A stretch of 64,000 nucleotides of DNA, from the NCBI GenBank assembly GCA_017552325.1, contig JAFZQE010000051.1, positions 1-64,000 on the forward strand, written 5' to 3'. This document shows positions 24,867 through 33,336 of the stretch, piece by piece (positions within the stretch are counted from its first letter, which is position 1; each line of letters opens with the position of its first letter). Made by a program: the position numbers and the translations under genes. The stretch comes from Oscillospiraceae bacterium (GTDB lineage Bacteria; Bacillota; Clostridia; Oscillospirales; Oscillospiraceae). The notes under the pieces were generated by a model. The model did not search any database. It saw only the letters and a program-made list of their open reading frames with translations, and was not told the DNA's origin.

Positions 24867-26000
24867 TCAGAGCAGCTTCATCGTGTCGAAGAGCGCCTCC
24901 TGCAGCCGCAGAGCGGGGCGAAACAGCCGGTTGACCGTCCACCAGCTGACGCCGGCGAGACCGTATTCCCGCACCAGCGCCAGCCGCGCCCGCACGCTGC
25001 GGACGTCCTCGAACCAGACTTCCCGGCGCGTTCCCTCCGCGTCGGTATAGCGGAACCAGGGCGCCTGCGCGGTCTCGTCATAGCGCAGCTCGGCCCCGAC
25101 GGAGACGGCCAGGTTGATCGCCGCCGCGTTGCCGACGACCGCGGCCGCGTCCCCCTGCCGCCAGGGCAGGCGCCAGCGGTAGCCGTAGTTGGACATCCCG
25201 AGCAGGATGGAGCCCGCCGGCATCTGCGTCACGGCGTAGTCGAGCACACGGCGGATGCGGTTGACCGGCGAGACGGCCTGCGGCGCGGAATAGGTGTAGC
25301 CCCACTCGTAGGTCATCAGCACCACCCAGTCGGCAAAGCGGCCGTGGGCGGCGTAGTCGTGCGCGCTGTAGAGCAGGCCCTCCTGCCCGGCGCTCTCCTT
25401 CGGGGCGATCGCCGTCGACAGATACTTGCCGCGCTCGTGCAGCAGCCCGGAGAGGCGGCGCAGGAACTGGTTGTAGCTCTCCCGGTCGTAGGGGTAGACG
25501 TACTCGAGGTTCAGGTTTACGCCCGCATACGGGCGCTCCGCCAACGCCGCGAGGATGCTTTCGACCGCCGCGTCCTGCACGGCCTGATCGGTGAAGACCG
25601 CGTGAGCGACGTCGCTGGAAAAGCCGCCGTTCTCGCCCAGGTTCGTCACGGTCAGAAAGGGGGAGACGCCCTGCGCGAGCGCGGCTTCGACCGGGCGCGC
25701 GTCGTCGAGCGGCGCCAGCGCCCCGCCGGGCGTCAGGCGGCGGGAAAAGGGGCAGAGCATGCTCAGCGCGGGCAGCGTCTCGTCCAGCACGGCGTCGGAA
25801 ATGTTCGGGTAGGCGTAAGCGTTGACCAGCATCTCCTCTCGCGCGGGGCGATCGCCGCCGGGCACGAGCAGCGCCATGTTGGGGATCAGCTTGGCGGGAT
25901 CGTTGAGCTGGTTGAGCCGGGCCAGGCTCTCGGCCGTCGTCCCATAGCGCCGGGCGAGGCTCCGGAGCGTATCCCCGGCCTTTACGATAACAATGTCCAT
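24867..26000 (-). CDS. LysM-GH18 protein of the spore cortex hydrolase type (YaaH/SleL-like)
   Basis: 377 residues. Residues 3-47 are one LysM repeat (IVIVKAGDTLRSLARRYGTT...LNQLNDPAKLIPNMALLVP), binding peptidoglycan. Residues ~55-377 are a GH18-like barrel, the arrangement of SleL/YaaH spore-cortex glucosaminidases. The catalytic segment reads Y158-A-G-V-N-L-N-L-E166: the proton-donor Glu is present, but two acidic positions of the usual DGxxxDxE are Ala159 and Asn164. No signal peptide. The ATG at 26000 has AAAGGAGG 7-8 bases upstream. A spore role is inferred from the family. Confidence 0.85.
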   Translation of the reverse strand: MDIVIVKAGDTLRSLARRYGTTAESLARLNQLNDPAKLIPNMALLVPGGDRPAREEMLVNAYAYPNISDAVLDETLPALSMLCPFSRRLTPGGALAPLDDARPVEAALAQGVSPFLTVTNLGENGGFSSDVAHAVFTDQAVQDAAVESILAALAERPYAGVNLNLEYVYPYDRESYNQFLRRLSGLLHERGKYLSTAIAPKESAGQEGLLYSAHDYAAHGRFADWVVLMTYEWGYTYSAPQAVSPVNRIRRVLDYAVTQMPAGSILLGMSNYGYRWRLPWRQGDAAAVVGNAAAINLAVSVGAELRYDETAQAPWFRYTDAEGTRREVWFEDVRSVRARLALVREYGLAGVSWWTVNRLFRPALRLQEALFDTMKLL

Positions 26001-26108
26001 GAAGGCCCTCCTTTCGCTTCTTTTTCCATGTATATGCGGCAAAAGGAGGGATCTGCACGCGAAGGGCGGAAAACGCGAAAAAACCGCGTCCCCGGGCGAG
26101 GATTTTCT

Positions 26109-26137
26109 TTGCATTGACGCCGGCGATATGATACAAT
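26109..26137 (+). promoter_or_regulatory. Promoter for pepF
   Basis: TTGCAT, 17-base spacer, TACAAT, 56 bases before the ATG. Confidence 0.65.
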
Positions 26138-26193
26138 AATTTAAACCGCCTTTTTTTCGGAAGGAACGGCGCTTTTGAAAGGAGAATCCGACC

Positions 26194-27993
26194 ATGATCG
26201 ATCCCAAAACCAAGCGCAGCGAGGTCCCGGAGGAGCTGACCTGGAACCTGAAGGACATGTTTGACAGCGACGAGGCCTGGATGGCCGAGTACGAGAGCCT
26301 GCAGCAGCTGCCCGCGCAGATCCTGGCCTACCGCGGCCGCCTGGGCGAGAGCGCCGAGACCCTGCTGGAGTTCCTGCGCGCGCAGGACGAGCTGGAGCTG
26401 CGCTTCGCGCCCTTCTTCGGCTACGCCAGCTGCAAAAACGACCAGGACCAGGCCGACGCCCGCTATCAGGACATGCGCGGCAAGGCCATGAGCTGCATCA
26501 TCGCCATTTCCAGCGCGGCCTCATTCGCCACGCCCGAGATCATGGCCATCGACGAGGATCGGCTGAACCTCTTCTATATCGCCCAGCCCGAGCTGGAGAC
26601 CTACCGCCGCAGCCTGTACCAGATCCGCCGCCGCAAGGCGCACATCCTCTCCCCGGAGGAGGAGAAGCTGCTGGCCGCCGCCGGCGAAATGGCCGAGGCG
26701 CCGGAGAACATCGGCAGCGTCTTCCGCAACGCCGACCTCAAGTTCCCCGAGGTCGAGGACAGCAGGGGCGAAAAGCACGCCCTCACCGGCGGCAGCTTCG
26801 TCCCGCTGGAGGAGAGCGCCGACCGCGTCCTGCGCCGCAACGCCTTCGAGGCGCTCTACGGCCGCATGGGCGAATATAAAAACACGATCGCCGCGACGCT
26901 CGACGCCCAGTTCAAGCAGCTGCGCTTCTTCGCCGGCGCGCGGAAATACCCCAGCACCATCGAGGCCAGCCTCGACCGCACCGAGGTGCCCGTCGAGGTC
27001 TACACGAACCTGATCGAGGCCGTGCACGCCAACCTCGACAAGATGTACCGCTACGTCCGCCTGCGCAAAAAGCTGCTCGGCGTCGACGAGCTGCACATGT
27101 ACGACGTCTACACGCCGATTGTGGCCGACGCCGCGCAGAAGATCGAATTTGAGGAGGCCAAGGCCACCGTGCTCGAGGCCCTGTCCGTGCTCGGCGAGGA
27201 CTACGTCGCGCTGCTGAAGGAGGGCTTTGAAAACCGCTGGATCGACGTCTATGAGAACGAGGGCAAGCGCGGCGGCGCCTATTCCTCCGGCAACGCCCGC
27301 CCGCACCCCTATGTGCTGCTCAACCACAAGGACACGCTTGACAGCATGTTCACCCTGGCGCACGAGATGGGCCACGCCCTGCACAGTTACCACAGCTGCA
27401 AATACCAGCCCGTCTGCACCAGCGATTACGTGATCTTCGTGGCCGAAGTGGCCTCCACCTGCAACGAGGTGCTGCTGATGCGGCATCTGCTGAGCAAAAC
27501 CACCGACAAGAAAGAACGCGCCTACCTCATCAACCACTTCCTCGACTCCTTCAAGGGCACCGTCTACCGCCAGACGATGTTCGCCGAGTTCGAGCTGATG
27601 ATGGGCCGCATGTCCGAGGCGGGCCAGACCCTGACCGCCGAGGCCCTGTGCGAGAAGTATCTCGAGCTCAACCGGCTCTACTTCGGCCCCGACATGGTCT
27701 CCGACGATCTGATCGGCCTCGAGTGGGCGCGCATCCCGCATTTCTTCTACAACTACTATGTCTTCCAGTACGCCACCGGCTTTTCCGCCGCCGTCGCCAT
27801 CGCCAACCGCATCCTCAGCGAGGGCGCGCCGGCCGTGGCAGACTACAAGAAGTTCCTCTCCGGCGGCTGCAGCACCGACCCGATCTCCCTGCTGAAGATC
27901 GCGGGCGTGGACATGTCCAGCCCCGCTCCGGTCGATTCCGCGCTGCAGCTCTTCGGCGAGCTGCTCGACGAGATGGAGAAGCTGGGCGAATAA
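26194..27993 (+). CDS. pepF: Oligoendopeptidase F (M3B)
   Basis: 599 residues, family length. Cytoplasmic zinc peptidase cleaving oligopeptides. The zinc motif HEMGH has H390, E391 and H394 in LAHEMGHALHSYHS, with a downstream EVASTCNE providing the third ligand. The N-terminal WNLKDMFDSDEAW pattern is typical of the family. GAAAGGAGAA precedes the ATG. Followed 24 bases later by an IMPACT-family gene. Confidence 0.97.
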   Translation: MIDPKTKRSEVPEELTWNLKDMFDSDEAWMAEYESLQQLPAQILAYRGRLGESAETLLEFLRAQDELELRFAPFFGYASCKNDQDQADARYQDMRGKAMSCIIAISSAASFATPEIMAIDEDRLNLFYIAQPELETYRRSLYQIRRRKAHILSPEEEKLLAAAGEMAEAPENIGSVFRNADLKFPEVEDSRGEKHALTGGSFVPLEESADRVLRRNAFEALYGRMGEYKNTIAATLDAQFKQLRFFAGARKYPSTIEASLDRTEVPVEVYTNLIEAVHANLDKMYRYVRLRKKLLGVDELHMYDVYTPIVADAAQKIEFEEAKATVLEALSVLGEDYVALLKEGFENRWIDVYENEGKRGGAYSSGNARPHPYVLLNHKDTLDSMFTLAHEMGHALHSYHSCKYQPVCTSDYVIFVAEVASTCNEVLLMRHLLSKTTDKKERAYLINHFLDSFKGTVYRQTMFAEFELMMGRMSEAGQTLTAEALCEKYLELNRLYFGPDMVSDDLIGLEWARIPHFFYNYYVFQYATGFSAAVAIANRILSEGAPAVADYKKFLSGGCSTDPISLLKIAGVDMSSPAPVDSALQLFGELLDEMEKLGE

Positions 27994-28017
27994 GCCCTTT
28001 CGGGGAGAGGACAGGCC

Positions 28018-28644
28018 ATGACCGAGTATTTCATTCCCTCCGGCCCCGGCGAGGCGGAGCTGGTCGAGAAGCGCTCGCGCTTCCTGGGCCATCTGCGCCC
28101 GGTCGAAACGGAGGAGGAGGCCCGCGCCTTCCTCGCGGAGATGAAGAAGACCTATTACGACGCGCGGCACAACTGCTGGTGCTACCGCATCCGCGGCGGC
28201 CCCGAGCGCTACAGCGACGACGGCGAGCCGCAGGGCAGCGCCGGCCTGCCGATGCTGGAGGTCCTGCGCCGCGAGAACGTGACCAACGCCGTCTGCGTTG
28301 TGACGCGCTATTTCGGCGGCGTGCTGCTGGGCACCGGCGGCCTGCTGCGCGCCTACACCCAGAGCGCGAAGGACGCGCTGGACGCGGCGGGGATCTCCGT
28401 CGTGCGCCGCTGGGTCGAGGCGCTGCTGCCCTGCCCCTACGCGATGCTGGAGCGTCTGAAGCAGGAGACGGCGGCCTTCGGCGGCGCCGTGGCCGGGCTG
28501 GATTACGGCGCGGACGTGACGATGACCGTCCTGCTGCCTGAGGAGCGGGCGGAGGACTTTTTTGCGCGGGTCTATGACCTGAGCGGGGGAAAGCTGGAGG
28601 CCGTCGCCGCCGGCGAGTGCTTCCGGGCCGCCCCGCGGCGCTGA
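28018..28644 (+). CDS. yigZ: IMPACT/YigZ family protein (UPF0029)
   Basis: 208 residues. The N-terminal Impact domain contains VEKRSRFLGHL, HNCWCYRI, SDDGEPQGSAGLPML and the hallmark VVTRYFGGVLLGTGGLLRAYTQS; a ~70-residue C-terminal YigZ-type domain follows. Bacterial function is unproven; eukaryotic relatives act on translation control. GGGGAGAGGA precedes the ATG. In an operon-like series with pepF and an LRR lipoprotein. Confidence 0.93.
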   Translation: MTEYFIPSGPGEAELVEKRSRFLGHLRPVETEEEARAFLAEMKKTYYDARHNCWCYRIRGGPERYSDDGEPQGSAGLPMLEVLRRENVTNAVCVVTRYFGGVLLGTGGLLRAYTQSAKDALDAAGISVVRRWVEALLPCPYAMLERLKQETAAFGGAVAGLDYGADVTMTVLLPEERAEDFFARVYDLSGGKLEAVAAGECFRAAPRR

Positions 28645-28676
28645 ACGGAAAACGATTGTTGGAAAGAAGGACGAGC

Positions 28677-29933
28677 ATGAAAAAGCTGGCGATCCTGGCG
28701 CTTTGCGCGGCGCTGCTGCTGACGGGCGGCTGCGGCGCGCCTTTGGCGCAGGAGACCCCGCCGGCGGGGGAGACGGAGGCCACGATCGAGCTGATCGACC
28801 CGTCGCAGACGGAGCTGACGCCGCTGCCGATCGCGCTGCCGTCGGAGGATCCGGAACCGAGCCCGGAAGCGACGCCGGAGCCGACGCCGGAGCCGACGCC
28901 GGAGCCGACGCCGATGCCGACCGAGCTGGTGCTGAGCGACGAGAGCGCCGAGGAGATCCTCGCCTATGCGGAGTGGACGCAGCTCGAGTATATCGACGCG
29001 CGGGCCAGCCGGGAGTACGGAGCGCTGTGCGCGCTGCAGGAGGTGCTGCCGGACTGCCGCGTGGAGTGGCTGTTCGAGCTGCAGGGAGAGACTTACAACA
29101 GCCTCGAAACAGAGAGCCTGAAGCTCTCCTCGACCGAGGGCCTGCCGGACGCGCTGAGCGCCCTGCCCCGCGTGAAGCAGGTCGACCTGCTGGAGGCCTC
29201 GGTGCCGGACGAGGAAAAGGACGCGCTGATGGCGGCCTTCCCCGGCGTGGACTTCCTGTGGCGGGTGCGCTTCGGGCGCTGGAGCCTGCGCAGCGACGTG
29301 CAGGTCTTCTCCACGATGCTGAGCGGCTCGGACTCGGAGCACCGCTACACCTCTTCGGAGCTGGAGCCGCTGTTCAAATACTGCCGCCATCTGAAGGCGC
29401 TGGATCTGGGGCACAACGACCTGCGCGATCTGAGCCTGCTGGGGACGCTGACCGAGCTGCAGGTGCTGATCCTGGTCGACAATCCCTTCCTGGTCGACAT
29501 CGGCCCGCTGGCAAACCTGACCGAGCTCCGCTACCTCGAGCTCTTCTGCTGCTACAAGATCCAGGACTTCAGCAGCCTCTCCGCGCTGACGCTGCTGGAG
29601 GATATAAACCTCTGCCACGAGGGCCTTTTGAAGGATCCGTCGATCTTTGACGGCCTGACGAACCTCAAGGTCTGCTGGATGCGCGGCGTCGGATTCACCT
29701 GGGCGCAGAAGCAGGCCTTCCGCGAGGCGCACCCGGATGCGCGGATCGAATTCGAGGTCTACAAGGACCCGCAGAGCTCGACCGACGGCGGCTGGCGGGC
29801 GACCGACGAGAACGTCGCCGTGCGGACGGCCTTCTACAACCAGGAGCTGGTGAGCTACTTCGATTACTGGGAGGACATCCGCTACGATCGGGAAGAGGAC
29901 GTCGTCTGGCTCTTGCCCACCAAAGGATCATAA
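28677..29933 (+). CDS. Leucine-rich-repeat lipoprotein
   Basis: 418 residues. Signal peptide with lipobox LLLTGGC (Cys19), then an acidic/proline linker with a five-fold TPEP-type repeat (about residues 60-83). The central part has four to five LRRs (LKALDLGHNDLRDLSLLGTLTELQVLILVDNPFLVDIGPLANLTELRYLEL). Such proteins are surface-bound and usually mediate protein contacts. The true ATG at 28677 has AAGAAGGA upstream; a longer in-frame start inside yigZ is not supported. Ends at a strong bidirectional terminator. Confidence 0.85.
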   Translation: MKKLAILALCAALLLTGGCGAPLAQETPPAGETEATIELIDPSQTELTPLPIALPSEDPEPSPEATPEPTPEPTPEPTPMPTELVLSDESAEEILAYAEWTQLEYIDARASREYGALCALQEVLPDCRVEWLFELQGETYNSLETESLKLSSTEGLPDALSALPRVKQVDLLEASVPDEEKDALMAAFPGVDFLWRVRFGRWSLRSDVQVFSTMLSGSDSEHRYTSSELEPLFKYCRHLKALDLGHNDLRDLSLLGTLTELQVLILVDNPFLVDIGPLANLTELRYLELFCCYKIQDFSSLSALTLLEDINLCHEGLLKDPSIFDGLTNLKVCWMRGVGFTWAQKQAFREAHPDARIEFEVYKDPQSSTDGGWRATDENVAVRTAFYNQELVSYFDYWEDIRYDREEDVVWLLPTKGS

Positions 29934-29971
29934 AAAAGAACACCGGTTCTGTCGAACCGGTGTTCTTTTTT
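29932..29971. terminator. Bidirectional terminator between LRR lipoprotein gene and hflX
   Basis: Perfect 18-bp stem AAAAAAGAACACCGGTTC with TGTC loop; A run on one side and T run on the other serve both convergent genes. Confidence 0.93.
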
Positions 29972-29977
29972 GCTGTC

Positions 29978-31273
29978 CTATTCGTCCTCGTCCGTTTGTT
30001 CGCGGTAGCCGGGGATGAAATCCCGCACGCGGCCGAAGAGCTCCGGCCCGACGACGGCCTCGCAGTCGATGCCGCTCTCGCCGTAATCGAGGCGGAGCAC
30101 CGCGCCCTCGCGGCTGAGCAGGTCGACAAGGCCTGCGCTGGCGTAGGGGATCGAGAGCGTCACCCGGCGCCTGCCGCGGTCGAGCATCTGCGAGAGCTTG
30201 CTGACCAGCGCGTCCGTCCCCTCGCCGCTTTTGGCGGAGAGGCAGACCAGGTCGTCTCCGTGGGGCAGGACGCCGATATAGGCGTCGCACTTGTTGAACA
30301 CGCGCAGCCGCGGCGTCGATTCCGCGCCGAGCTGCCGGATCAGGCTGTCCACGACCGCGGCCTGCGCCTCCCATTCGGGATTGGAGATGTCGATCACGTG
30401 CAGCAGCACGTCGGCGTAGCTCAGCTCCTCGAGCGTGGCCTTGAAGGCCTCGATCAGGTGGGTCGGGAGCTTGCGGATAAAGCCGACCGTGTCCGACAGC
30501 AGCACCTCGGTCGTCTCGTCGATGCGCAGGCGGCGCGTGGTGGTGTCCAGCGTGTCGAAAAGCCGGTCGTTGGCCGGGATGGCCGCGCCGGTGAGGCAGT
30601 TGAGCAGGGTGGACTTGCCGGCGTTGGTGTAGCCGACCAGCGCGACGACCGGCACGGCGTTCTTCTCGCGGCGGCGGCGCTGGGTGCTGCGCACCTTGCG
30701 CACGGCGGCCAGCTCCTCCTCCAGCTTCTGGATCTTGCGGCGGATGTGCCGGCGGTCGGTCTCAAGCTGGGTCTCGCCGGGGCCGCGGGTGCCGATCGGC
30801 GAGGAGCCGCCCGAGGCGGTCTGCCGCACCAGGTGCGTCCACATGCCGGTCAGCCGCGGCAGCAGATACTTGTACTGCGCCAGCTCCACCTGCAGCTGGC
30901 CCTCGCGCGTCTGCGCCCGCTGGGCGAAGATGTCGAGGATCAGGCCGCTGCGGTCGAGCACCTTGACGCCCAGCTCCTCGCTCAGCACGCGCATCTGCGA
31001 GGGCGTCAGCTCGTTGTCGAAGACGGCCAGGTCGCAGTCGTTGGCCTCGATCAGCTCCTTCAGCTCACGCACCTTGCCGTCGCCGATGAAGCTGCGCGGG
31101 TCGGGGCTCGGGCGGTTCTGCATCACGATGGCCACGGCGTCGCCGCCGGCGGTGTCCACCAGGGCGGCCAGCTCGTCCATCGAGACCTCCGAGGAGCGTT
31201 CGCTCTCTTCCATGCTGGCGGCGGAGAGCCCGGCCAGCACGGCCCGCTCCCGTTTTTCTGTCAAGTTTTCCAT
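29978..31273 (-). CDS. hflX: Ribosome-associated GTPase HflX
   Basis: 431 residues. The N-terminal HflX domain has FIGDGKVRELKELIEANDCDLAVFDNELTPSQ, a linker with GGSSPIGTRGPGETQLETDRR, and a G domain with G1 GYTNAGKST, G3 DTVGFIRKLP and G4 NKCD. Known to split or rescue stalled 70S ribosomes. The start ATG at 31273 has AAAAGGTT upstream; in-frame codons further upstream run through a hairpin region and are unlikely. Follows the large lipoprotein gene, separated by a hairpin. Confidence 0.95.
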   Translation of the reverse strand: MENLTEKRERAVLAGLSAASMEESERSSEVSMDELAALVDTAGGDAVAIVMQNRPSPDPRSFIGDGKVRELKELIEANDCDLAVFDNELTPSQMRVLSEELGVKVLDRSGLILDIFAQRAQTREGQLQVELAQYKYLLPRLTGMWTHLVRQTASGGSSPIGTRGPGETQLETDRRHIRRKIQKLEEELAAVRKVRSTQRRRREKNAVPVVALVGYTNAGKSTLLNCLTGAAIPANDRLFDTLDTTTRRLRIDETTEVLLSDTVGFIRKLPTHLIEAFKATLEELSYADVLLHVIDISNPEWEAQAAVVDSLIRQLGAESTPRLRVFNKCDAYIGVLPHGDDLVCLSAKSGEGTDALVSKLSQMLDRGRRRVTLSIPYASAGLVDLLSREGAVLRLDYGESGIDCEAVVGPELFGRVRDFIPGYREQTDEDE

Positions 31274-31323
31274 ACAGTAACCTTTTCGGGAAGACTCCGG
31301 CGCCTCGGCGCCGGGCATTGAAA

Positions 31324-31360
31324 GCCCCGGGCGCCTCCAGCTCGGAGACGGCCCGGGGGC
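31324..31360 (-). terminator. Hairpin terminator after the 511-aa lipoprotein gene
   Basis: GCCCCCGGGC...TCTCC pairs with GGAG...GCCCGGGGC on the minus strand, followed by TTTC. GC-rich with a short T run. Confidence 0.6.
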
Positions 31361-31382
31361 AAAGTGTTGAACGCGGGAAAAA

Positions 31383-32918
31383 TCAGCGCTTGGTGAAGAC
31401 GATCTCGCCGAACTCGTCGGCGGAGAGCACCAGCGTGTCGCCGACATGGGTGAAGACGTTATCCTTCTGGCCGTTGATGATGACCTTGTCGCCCTCTACG
31501 GTGTAGGTGCCGCTCATGTCTTCGGAAGAGATGAGATCGTCCGGATCCAGCTGGCTCATGGACTGATCCACCAGATCCTCGAGCGACATGCCGGCCTTCT
31601 CCAGATCCTCCACGCTCATGCCCTGGGCCTCGAGCAGCGCCACAAGGACGTTCTTCATGGCCTCGCGGATGGCGGGGAGGGAGGCCTCCACGTCGAGCGC
31701 GCCTTCCAGCGAGCCGTCTTCCTTGAAGGTCATCAGCATGACGAGCTCGATCGGACCCTCGCCGAACATGGCGGCGGTCTCGGGATCGGAAGCGGCCAGG
31801 ATCTTCACCAGGTCGATCTTGCCTTCCCAGGTGCCGATCAGCCAGGCGTCGCCTTCGGCGGCGGGCTCGGCGGCCTTGACGGCCACGTCGACCTTGGCGT
31901 CCGTGCCGGAGAAGCTGATCGTGACGGTGTACAGGCCGTCTTCCTCAGCGACGAAGTTGTTGCCGTCCGGGTCGCCCCAGTTGTAGGTCCAGTCGCCGTC
32001 AGCGCGCACCTTGAACTCGTCGCCGGCAGTCAGTTCGACCTCGCCGGTCCAGACATTGTCGCCGGCGGGCTCCATCGCCACGTCGTCGCTCCAGTCGTTG
32101 AAGCCGCCGATGATGCCGTAGGCGTGATCGGCGGGCACGAACTCGAGGACTTCCTCATAGTCGATGCCGCTCTTTGCTTCCTTCAGAACGAGGCCGATGC
32201 CGAAGCCGGCCGCGTCGGGGGAGGAGGCGTTCTTGTACTGGGCGATGACCAGGGTGTACAGACCGGCGCCGCCGATGACGACGGGATTGCTGGACCAGGA
32301 GAAGCCGTTCTCGTCGGCCTCCTCCTGCCACACCGGCATGAACATCGTGTCGGGCGTCAGGGACTCGGCATGCGCAGTCTTCGGGTCGCTGATCCACTGG
32401 TCCTCGGCGTAGACCTTGTTGTCGCCGTCGACGTCGACGGTGCACTGGGCGATCTTGAACGCATAGGAGCCGTTGGCGTGATAGAGCTTGCCGCCGATCA
32501 GGCAGTCGGTGGTCCAGCCGGCGTCGTTGGTGCCGAACAGCAGGTCGATCGTGTAGAGGTACTTGACTTCTTTGGCGGCCAGGGCGTTGTACAGGCCATC
32601 GTCGATGGCCTTGACGTCGTCCAGGGCGATCGCGGTCAGGCTGGAGGCCTCATAGACCTCGGAGTCCTTGCCGTTCCAGGAGTTCTGGGTGCCGTCGGCC
32701 AGCAGGTACTGGCCATGCGCGACCCAGGCCGCGTGCGCTTCGTCGGCAAGCACGGCCGGCTCGGCGGCGGGAGCGGGCGTCTCCTCCTTGGCGGGCTCGG
32801 CGGGGACGTTGTGCGCCGCGGGCGCTTCTTCCTCTTTCTCCTTCGCGGTCTCGGCGCCGCAGGCGGCCAGCGAGACGAGCATCAGAAGAGCCAAGATCAG
32901 AGCTAAAAATTTCTTCAT
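31383..32918 (-). CDS. Large lipoprotein with SusE/F-like binding module
   Basis: 511 residues. Signal peptide with lipobox SLAAC (Cys20), Glu/Pro/Ala linker to ~60. Domain 1 (~60-260) is unrecognised but contains a calcium-like VDVDGDNKVYAED. Residues ~267-348 (IIGGFNDWSDDVAMEP...WTGEVELTAGDEFKVRADGDWTYNWGD...DGLYTVTISF) resemble the starch-binding Ig-like modules of SusE/SusF. The C-terminal part (~358-511) starts WLIGTWEGKIDL and ends with a strand-rich TYTVEGDKVIINGQ segment, like lipocalin-type domains of lipoproteins. Carbohydrate binding is an inference. TAAGGAG precedes the ATG; a clear promoter is upstream. Confidence 0.82.
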   Translation of the reverse strand: MKKFLALILALLMLVSLAACGAETAKEKEEEAPAAHNVPAEPAKEETPAPAAEPAVLADEAHAAWVAHGQYLLADGTQNSWNGKDSEVYEASSLTAIALDDVKAIDDGLYNALAAKEVKYLYTIDLLFGTNDAGWTTDCLIGGKLYHANGSYAFKIAQCTVDVDGDNKVYAEDQWISDPKTAHAESLTPDTMFMPVWQEEADENGFSWSSNPVVIGGAGLYTLVIAQYKNASSPDAAGFGIGLVLKEAKSGIDYEEVLEFVPADHAYGIIGGFNDWSDDVAMEPAGDNVWTGEVELTAGDEFKVRADGDWTYNWGDPDGNNFVAEEDGLYTVTISFSGTDAKVDVAVKAAEPAAEGDAWLIGTWEGKIDLVKILAASDPETAAMFGEGPIELVMLMTFKEDGSLEGALDVEASLPAIREAMKNVLVALLEAQGMSVEDLEKAGMSLEDLVDQSMSQLDPDDLISSEDMSGTYTVEGDKVIINGQKDNVFTHVGDTLVLSADEFGEIVFTKR

Positions 32919-33004
32919 GACAGTGTCCTCTCCTTAATAATTCTGTTTATACCCACAGCGCAGACCGCGCTGTCAGCAGGCGCTTTCCGGGATGCTTACA
33001 GCTT

Positions 33005-33033
33005 ATTCTATACGTTTTGAGGAGAGGAATCAA
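33005..33033 (-). promoter_or_regulatory. Promoter for the 511-aa lipoprotein gene
   Basis: Minus strand TTGATT, 17-base spacer, TAGAAT; start codon about 87 bases downstream. Confidence 0.65.
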
Positions 33034-33151
33034 GTTCTGTTTCGGACAAATTAACAAATATTTTAAGAAAGCGGCCCTTTTTGAGCTCTTCGGAGCGCGT
33101 TTCTCCCGCCGCGTCGGCGGAAAAAGCGCGCCGAAACCCCCGAAAAACGGC

Positions 33152-33192
33152 AAAAAAACAAATCAGAGCGGCAAGCCGCCCTGATTTGTTTT
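33152..33192. terminator. Terminator hairpin
   Basis: AAACAAATCAG and GCGG pair with CCGC and CTGATTTGTTT (one internal mismatch, CAAG loop), flanked by A and T runs. On the minus strand it would end the cca-to-GNAT transcript, although it lies 145 bases beyond the GNAT stop. Confidence 0.75.
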
Positions 33193-33336
33193 ATGGGATG
33201 AGGACAAAATGAAAAAGATGAAAACTGTTCTTTACGGGTATTACTATACCCGGAAGATGTTTCAGAAAAAACCGAGATTCTGTTACAAGAATGTTAAATC
33301 TTATGTAAACTTGCAAGACGAGGAAAAAGACGCTTT

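Larger units (their letters stand above)
32919..33336. other. Non-coding, AT-rich 418-bp gap
   Basis: Contains, from left to right: the leader and promoter of the 511-aa lipoprotein (33005-33033), an A/T-rich stretch, a GC-rich segment (33085-33150) without clear pattern, a bidirectional terminator (33152-33192) and an AT-rich stretch to the GNAT gene end with a small CGGGTAT-TACT-ATACCCG hairpin (33236-33253). A 63-codon open frame (33209-33400) is present but judged doubtful. Confidence 0.6.

Noticed and set aside
25990..26060. Sporulation sigma-factor promoter before the LysM-GH18 gene
   Set aside because: A CATATACAT stretch is suggestive of mother-cell sigma -10 boxes, but no matching -35 could be supported.
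28860..28920. TPEP-coding short tandem repeat in the LRR lipoprotein as a mobile or phase-variable repeat
   Set aside because: The unit is a multiple of three and in frame, forming a normal proline-rich linker after the lipobox; similar linkers occur in the other lipoproteins.
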